64,000 nucleotides of DNA, from NCBI GenBank assembly GCA_029582265.1, contig CM055835.1, positions 8,175,500 to 8,239,499 on the forward strand. The letters run 5' to 3'. The translations under genes were made by a program, and so were the position numbers. The DNA is from Zoroaster sp. YZ-2022 (Eukaryota; Echinodermata; Asteroidea; Forcipulatida; Zoroasteridae). Within the stretch, counting starts at the first letter, position 1; each line of letters begins with the position of its first letter. Positions 10,536 through 19,500 of this stretch are shown in pieces. A model generated the notes under the pieces. The model was not told the DNA's origin. It made no database searches and worked only from the letters and a program-made list of their open reading frames with translations.

Positions 10536-13500
10536 TCCATCCATCCATCCATCCAGCCAACCAACCATGTCGGCTTCCTCAAAGGCATTACTCGGGAGTA
10601 CTATTCGCGAATACTACACAGCTTACCACTACCAGCAGTGCCTTATAGACTAAACAGTGCATTTGCCAGCTTAATAGTATTACTTGCGAATAGTAGTCAT
10701 AAATAGTTGGCGAACAGTTCACAACCTCAACTTATGCAGTGAAAAGGCAATACATTATTACTCGCAATTAATCGTGAATGGTCATTATTCGCTAATAGTT
10801 GCAGGTATTCGCGCCAGCGTGATTAATCGAATAGTTAAAAAAAATGCAAATTTACGAGTATGATTAGCAATGACTATTCGCGAATATTCGAATAATCAAA
10901 CTATTGATCCTTGATGGATACAATTAATTGATTCATGAAATATTTAGGATTCATGATAATTTGTTTGTTTGAGATAGTCTGGTCTATAGTACAAATACAT
11001 TAACAATCACAACCATTTTTAAATTAGTTTTAGTGTGACTTTCAACGATATCGATGCAGACGAAATATGAGAAATAATATTTCATAGCATACCCCCGAGA
11101 AACAAATTGTCCCAGAACCACATGGCGATCACGCAGGTCTAGCCATCATACTTGGTACCACCCACCGCGCGCCCTGTAATATGAATAATGACAGCACCTT
11201 CACAGGGTTCGACCTAAACTGTAGTCCATTGGCCTAGCCACATGCCAGTTAAAATTGCAGTGGACGGGTTAAAACGCCATTCAAAGTAGTCCAGCAGGCT
11301 AGTCAAAAATAATCATAAAGACTGTACTAAATCCTTGTTTTTTTTAAACTTTATATTTACAAATCTTATTCCACTGAGCCATAATTTAATGATTTTTTAA
11401 TATACTAGCATCAGGGATTTCAACTCAAAGATTTTGATAGGATACGTAGATACACACCATGTGCGAGCTGATTGGGCATAGTTGAAGATCACATGCCTGT
11501 TTATGCACGTCATGATTGGATAGATTTGCATAGTAGCAAATTTATATTCTTTTTATTGGTTGGATTGCTCATGAATATGTTCATTAGGTTGCATATTCAT
11601 TTGTATGATACCTTACCAATATGTATGTAGGCACTCTGTTAACTACAAAAATGGCGGAATACTCAATATTATAATGCGTTGACTCTGGCCAAACTGAGGT
11701 ATGTTGCAGGCCATATCTAAGAGTTTTTAATGAACTGCCGCTCCTGTCTATCAAAGCACAGATCGACGGCGGCTCCTTGATCAAAAGTCGGGGCTCATGA
11801 CATTTCTAAAGAGTAATTCTATTTTACTATTTTACTTTGCATATGTCTCTCAGCCAAACGCTGGTGATTTGTTGTGACGCTTGTAGAGGGTACATACCTG
11901 TTTTTATCGGCTCTAAAGCAATCATACGTGAATGAAAAAAAAAACATTGCGATATTATCGAAAATCGCAATATATGTTTGACTATCATGGATGAAAAAAA
12001 TTGATATCATGGATGAAAAAAATTGATATCACCTATAAGCTTAGGTGAGAGACATAAAAGTGCATGCAGCTTTTATGTGCCATTACATGTATGTATGCTG
12101 GCTTCATTCCGCATTACAATCATGACTTTCTTTGTATCCATTAAAAACAACATAAATCCTCTGGATTTTTTTTGCTGAACAAATATTAAGCCAAGCAGGG
12201 AATACCTATTTGTTACTGGACTTCTCCTGGCCAGGATAGATGTAGGTGTAGTCAAATAGTTCCCATAACATTAAAAGAATCAGGCATGGCTAATTGAATC
12301 CCCAGCAGACTCTTTTGTACATGTGATCAAGGAAAAGGAGAGCCTTGAATTTGTCCTGTCATTTTGTATGGTCCAACTCGGTTTAACAATGGAAATCTCA
12401 TGCCTGCTCAGACATTGAAAGCACTCTTTAAATAACCTTTAAGTGAAGATCAGAATTACCTGTGGCTAAATGAACCCTAAAATACAAAAGGTAAAATTAC
12501 ACTTTCAGTTTCAGGGTTCTTTTAGAGTCAAAAAGTAATTTTTTTTCTTGTTTTATCAGAATCAGTATGGAAACAAATATGTAAATAGGATATGTAAATA
12601 ATAGATCTACTTTGTATGAACAGTTCATTAATATATGCACATCCTTATTGAGCGTGTATGTATGAGTGTTTTTTTATTTTTTTAAAATTAGAATTAGTAA
12701 TTTGTTGTTTATTTACATTTTCAGTGTGGACCTGATATGGCCAATCTGTGTTTATAAATGCCCAGTTTGTGTATTTGTTAATGTACATTCTTTTTGTTTT
12801 TATATCAAGGTGACTTTGGGAAGAACATTTCATGCTGTTGTAAGGATGCGACGACTTTTGATTGAAAGAGTTGTCATTCGAGGACAACATGAAAACATTA
12901 ACATGGACGATAGAATGGTATGTCAAGTACATCTTTGTATATCATGTCCAATAATAGGTGGAACTGTTGTTAATACTTGAAAGGTTTTTAATTGAAACAT
13001 TTCATTGCAGTTGCTTTGCAGTCCATTTTTAGGCATACATGTACATGTACCTTACCATGCTTTGCAGTACATTGCAGTGCATTGCAATACTTTGTAGTGG
13101 AGTACGTATACGTTGCAGCGCTTTGCAGTGCCTTGCAGTGCATTTTGCTGCCATTCTCTTTCATGAGCAAGCCCCTTTCTCTTTCACGATAAGTGTCCTA
13201 TGTTCTTTTATGTTCATTACACAACACACGAGACCAACAGCTTTTCATCCCATCCGAAGGACGAAACAACTATGGTTAAGTGTCTTGCTCAAGGACACAA
13301 GCGCTGCAACCAGCCAGGCCGGGATTCAAACCCACTTTCTGACAACACAAGAACTTGAGTCTGCACTAGACTACTAGGCGATAACACTCCTCATTGTGTT
13401 AATGAACACATTAGGCCGTATTCATAAAAATAAGTAATTGCTTTTACTAAAGTAACAACCCCCTTTTACTAACCTTTTACTTAAATGTGTATTCATAGAA

Positions 13501-16500
13501 ATAAGCAATGACTTTCAAGTAAAAGCTACAAATTTTAAGCATTAGTAATTGCTTTTTACTTATAAGTAAATGCTAGAGAAATTAGCACCTACTTCAATTT
13601 GTATTCATAAAAATGACCTTCGACTAGCATTTACTAGTGATTGTACAAGCACCTAATTTTTGGCTTGCTGTTTAGTCAATACAGACATATCACATTTTCT
13701 GCCATGTTTTTACGTCCAAGACCACAACCTAAGGTGTATAACATCAGGCTTAATCGTGATGAAGTCAACCCTACCACTTACAGAACTTTATTTAGCTTTG
13801 GCAAAGAAAATGTGGAATGGCTTGCAAACACCTTCATATCACCAAATACCGAGACTCGTGGATGGTACTGTAGTACAATAGCAACTACTTGAGAACTTAC
13901 TAGCTGTGGCAAGTAACAACTGTAATCATTTAGCAAATGGTTATGAATAAGATTTTTAGCAATTGCTTAGACTAGACCTTTTACTTACCTAGCTGTTGCT
14001 TTTACTTATAGCATTTACTAGTAAGTAATTACTTATTTTTATGAATATGGCCTAATGTCAGCTCTTGTGGCTTTCTTCTTTCATCTGAGTTACAACATGT
14101 TGTACCTCCAAATCTGTAACATTTGGTATTTCAACTTGTGATTCCACGTGTTCATCTGTGCCTTTGTTTGTAGAATTGTTCTTTTTTTTCTTCAGTGTTT
14201 GGTCTTGGTGATTTGTTGTCTTTTGGTGCTTGTAATTTTCTGTTCTCCATAAGCTGTGGCTCGAACACCTCTTGATATTGGGCCGGATAAATAAAAGTTA
14301 GCAATTGCTTATCTAGTAAAAGCTCAAGCAATAGCAATTGCTTAACAAGTAAAAGCTCAAGGTTAAGCAATTGCTTAAAAATGTATAAATAACCTTCTTC
14401 TTTGACTAGCACCTGTTGCTTGGGTGGGTTAGCAATTGCTTATGGGTATAACAATGATGGGAGATCAGTTCCGATTAGCCAAGTGGTTGTATATGAGGCA
14501 TGTGTTAGCAACATGGATGCTGCCGAAGAATTGGGGAGTGGTACAAATAGTGAGCAATCTTTGAACGAACTGTTCGTTAGTATAATCAAAGAGTACCCTG
14601 TTCTAATCGAGAAAAGTCAGTTGCCGGGGGTAAAAGACATGAAGGCAAATGCACTTAAAAAGCACAAATGTCAATTGCTACCAACACAGGTAAAGCCATG
14701 GATGAGAAGCAAATTTTGAAAAAGATAGCAAACATGAAAAGTCAAGTGAAGAAGAAAACAGATGGAATGCAAACAGGAAATAGGAAGATTGTTTTGGTTC
14801 CATGGGAACAAGATCTGTACAACATCTTCAAAGGGATGAAAACCCGACTATTACGAAGATGCCATGCGCCATTTCTGCTGGTTTCAAACCAAGTACTTCG
14901 ACTGCTGCTAGCCACTCCAAATTTTCAAAATTGAACCGAAATAATTTCCGGTATCTGGTAGGATTGACTTCATCACGATTTATTCTTTCATTGTACACCT
15001 TTTCATGTTCCCTTACATGCATAAACTCGGCCATGATGGCAGGAGTAATGCAACATGCAAGTGTTAGCAAATGCGTAAGCTCCTCATTTAGTATCTTGTA
15101 AAAATATTAGCAAGTGCTACAAGTCATTAGTAAAAGGTCTGGTTTATTTATATGCTTCCAAGCAAGTGCTAATCTCTCTAGTAATTGCTTAAAAATCATA
15201 GCAATTGCTTTTGCTAACTACTGGAAGCAATTACTTGCAAGTAATTGCTCACTTTTATTAATGAAGATTTAAGAAAATGACTAGTAAAAGCAATTGCTAC
15301 TTTTTATTTATCCGGCCCATTGTTAGTGACCCCAATTTGACCTTACTTCCTGTCCAAACCGGAAGTCAAAGTTTAATATTGAAAAAAAATCATATCTCAA
15401 CAACAACAACAAGAGGTAAATTCACAGTTTTTGCACCAATGTACAGATTGTTAATTGTCAAAAATATTTACAAAAACATGACCCCAGTTTGACCTTTACT
15501 TCCTGTCCAAACCGGAAGTCAAAGTTTAATATTTAAAAAATCATATCTCAACAACCACAAGGGGTAAATTCACAATCTTTCCACCATTGTATATATTGTT
15601 AATTGTCGAAAAATATTTACACAAAGGTGACCCCAATTTGACCTTAATTCCTGTCCAAACCGGAAGTCAAAGTTTAATATTTAAAAAAATCATATCTGAA
15701 CAACCACAAGAGGTAAATTGACAGTTTTTGCACCACAAGGGGTAAATTCACAATCGTTCCACCATTGTATAGATTGTTAATTGTCAAAAAATATTTACAC
15801 AAAGGTGACCCCAATTTGACCTTTACTTCCTGCCCAAACCGGAAGTCAAAGTTTAATATTAATTTTTTTTTTCAAAACCGTACATTGTTAGCGAGGACGA
15901 CGGTTTCGTCAAAATCACAATTCGTATCTGGAACTACACGAAAACTCGCCAAAGAAATAAATGCCTTCTCTCAAAGAATTTCGGTACCAAAATTTACCCT
16001 TATGTACATTGTAGCAGAACAGTTGTTTTTCACATTTGAACTGTTTTTTCAAGAATAAATAATGTGATTAAGTTCAAATCATTGAAATGGACTTCAAACA
16101 AATCATTGTTGGTAACCACATCATATTTTACAGGGTACTCTTTAATATGAAAAAAAAATAATAATGCAAAGTTTCTATAAAAAACATTCTGACGTCATCA
16201 TCACTGCCCTGACAAAACTCGAACACCTATGTGTTTGTAATATCACAAACACTTCCGTCTAGTTATTATTGTTTTTATTATTATTATTTTATTATTTTGT
16301 AAACCTTTTTATTTTATATTTTCTTGGTGACCGTACTGAGCAGGTTTGTTCCTTATGGAACAATTTATCAACATGAAACTTTACAAATATTGGAACTGTC
16401 ATGTAGGTATTTTTATAAACATAAAATCATTAAGAACATGACCAGTTCTGGCATTATGGGCTAAAATAATGAAAAACTAAGAGGTGCCATTAATGCCAAA

Positions 16501-19500
16501 TGATATAAAGGACTTCTAATTTGGCAAAAACATTGGTCTCAATATTTAGATGTACAGTGAATCAAAAGCATAAACATGCAGTCAGTGCCAGTATAATGGG
16601 CTAAAACAATGGAAATTATGAAGTACAGTGCAGTATATTGCAGGACATTGCAGTTGATAATTTGAGCTATTTTCTTGCTTTTTTACAGAATGATATTTGG
16701 GTCCCATCAAAATATAAAGTATTCCAAAAGGTGAGTAAGTTTAAAATCTAAAATTGCATTGTTCTCTTCCAACTAGATTTTGTTATTTAAGATATCCTAA
16801 ACTTGAAAAAATGCCAATTTTGAGTGGCACTATCTTTTCTGGACTATTAATTGTTTGCCTTTATACATGTAAGTTATATTGAGTTTAGTTGATAATCTTT
16901 AGCACTAGGGGTTAGTGGTTAGTGTTGGGTCGGTTAACTGACTGAAACTGCACTAACCGTTTATAAATTTGCTAACCGGCTAACCAGAACCAATATTAAA
17001 AATAAACGACCAACAATTTTGGAAGAATTTGCTGCCCATTTTGTTCTAGACTTTCTTTTTTGCAGAAAGTTTACTGATGCTTCTTGATTGAAAATGTATA
17101 CACATTGTGCCATTTGCTGACTATCTAGTTTGTGTGGCCATCAGTTGCCAACTTTAGGTTAACTGGTTAAACGACCATGAAAGATCTGGTTAACCGGTTT
17201 GCTGCATTGGTTATTAAACTATCATTGCAGAAAGTTTACTGATGCTTCTTGATTGAAAATGTATACACATTGTGCCATTTGCTGACTATCTAGTTTGTGT
17301 GGCCATCAGTTGCCACCTTTAGGTTAACTGGTTAAACGACCATGAAAGATCTGGTTAACCGGTTTGCTGCATTGGTTATTAAACTATCATTGCAGAAAGT
17401 TTACTGATGCTTCTTGATTGAAAATGTATACACATTGTGCCATTTGCTGACTATCTAGTTTGTGTGGCCATCAGTTGCCAACTTTAGGTTAACCGGTTAA
17501 ACGACCATGAAAGATCTGGTTAACCGGTTTGCTGCATTGGTTATTAAACTATCATTGCAGAAAGTTTACTGATGCTTCTTGATTCAAAATGTATACACAT
17601 TGTGCCATTTGCCAATGATCTAGTTTGTGTGACCCGTCAGATGCCGACTTTCGGTTAACCAATCAGTACTACTAGGGTTGGAAGAAGATAACCATCCCCC
17701 ATTGCTCCAGAATGCTTTGACCTAATATGATGTAACTGTATGTCGCCCTGATGACGTCATTGGTTGCCATGAAAACAACCATTAGAGGGTGTTATACAAT
17801 TCCATGTGCATTATGCATTTTAGTTTTTCAGAACAATATATCATTGAAAGTCGTTTTGTTTAACTAGTTGCCACCAAGTATAAAAATACATAAATGCATT
17901 AAAAGGATTTGTCCACATCTAATGTAACCAACCAAATGTGTTAACTTAAGAGATTTGTGGATTTACTATATCTGGAGCCACTGTTTTGAGCTTAGTTGGA
18001 TGTCTATGGTACTTAATGATTTCTTAAACATGCTTTGACCTACATGTACATTAACCCTAACTCCCTAGACAACAAAGCCAGTTGGAGGATTTTGAAGGAT
18101 ATTTATTGTTTTAATACAATGCCTAGGGAGTTAGGGTTAATCAAACTTGGCACAATAAATGTTCATTCATATGTCATCTAGATGGTATCATTGATTGCCA
18201 TGGAAACTACCATGGAAACTACCTCTATATGTACTGACAATAGTTTTCAACTTAATATGTTCCATGGCAAGAATAATTCACATTTATTTCACTTTTTTCA
18301 CAGTTTCAAAGAAATTTTATTGATGAAATGGTAACCATTTAGTAAGATGCCAATCTTTTGCAAAATATAAATCTTTCACAATTTCTTTTGTGTTTCAAAC
18401 AAGAAAAAGTGGGCAATGCATTTGTGTGCATTAGCACAAAGGAGGAGGCATGGGTTATGTTGAATTGACATTACACTTTACCAATTGGATAATTGGATGC
18501 ATATGCACATATAAATGAATGGTTAAAATGATTTCTTAAAATGTATCTATTTATCACTTCAGCATTTTTCAGAACTAAAACAAAATCACATACTTTAGCC
18601 CCCAAAACAGACTTTTGCTAAAATACCTGATATGTCACTTTGTGGTATATGTACATGCTTTGTGGCACAAAAATGTAATTTTGTGATCATGATTATTAGG
18701 CCAAAAAGTCTCCGGTTTCTGGTCTCTGTGCGTGTCACCTCAGACCCGCGCGTCACCTCAGACCTCAGACCCGCGCCTCAGACCCGCTGTCAGCCACAGA
18801 CCCGCTGCGCCTCAGACCAGCTCGCCTCAGACCCAGCTGGCCGCCACAGACCCGCTGCGCCAGACCTGCCTCAGACCCGCTGCCGCCTCAGACCCGCTGC
18901 GCCTCAGACCTGCCAGACCCACCAGACCCGCCTCGCCAGACCCAGCTGCCGCCTCAGACCCGCGCGTACATATACTAATAACGTAGCACAAGGAATTCAT
19001 TTCCATTAGCTAATTACCATTACATTCATAAAAATAATAACACAAACAAATAAATAAATACCTGAAACCTTATTATAAGCATGGAAGATCAGTATTAATC
19101 AAAGACTGGCATTTTGTTTCTCAAATGTTACATCAGATTTTTATTTTAAATTTTTTTTAAAGGAACCGGGTGTTGAACTCAGCTGTCCCCGGCACAGGCC
19201 TAGTCCCTTCATAAATTCAGTTACATGTAGGCACTTTTTTACTGTAAAACCAAACTTTTTACAGTTATTTTCTGTTCTCTCATTTCAATTTTTTTTTTCT
19301 TTCAAAAAAGACATTATCAGTGATCCGATGAATACAAAAAATCCTGAAATTTCTGGTAAAACACGGGCAATACATGTACAGTGTACAATTTTAAATTCCA
19401 CATTGGAATGAATATGAACAATCTTCATGCATTTTCATGATTTTCTCATTAACAGCACAATAAAATGACCTTAAATTTTGACTGGTTGGGTTACAGTATG

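Larger units (their letters stand above)
8391..12043 (+). mobile_element. hAT element with TAAGCTT ends (family 1, copy 1)
   Basis: The outer ends are TAAGCTTGGGGCGATAAC and the complement of ...TATAAGCTTA, flanked by a perfect 8-bp duplication GGTGAGAG (8383-8390, 12044-12051), the hAT signature. Subterminal DNA is dense in ATATCGCGATAT-like palindromes (8410-8540, 11940-12030). No transposase is visible. About 1.8 kb of its length is a second hAT nested at 9119-10905. A truncated copy is at 59273-60102. Confidence 0.85.
14280..15318. mobile_element. PIF/Harbinger-like element 2, 1039 bp
   Basis: Inverted ends GGGCCGGATAAATAAAAGT, flanked by ATT at 14277-14279 and 15319-15321. TAGCAATTGCTTA palindromes are repeated near both ends. 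It holds remnants of two convergent genes, a Myb/SANT-like ORF (+) and a transposase N-terminus (-), the usual two-gene layout of Harbinger elements. Confidence 0.8.

Noticed and set aside
18632..19009. Arg/Pro/Gln-rich ORFs of 84-125 codons
   Set aside because: They lie in the CTCAGACCCGC minisatellite and reflect its composition.
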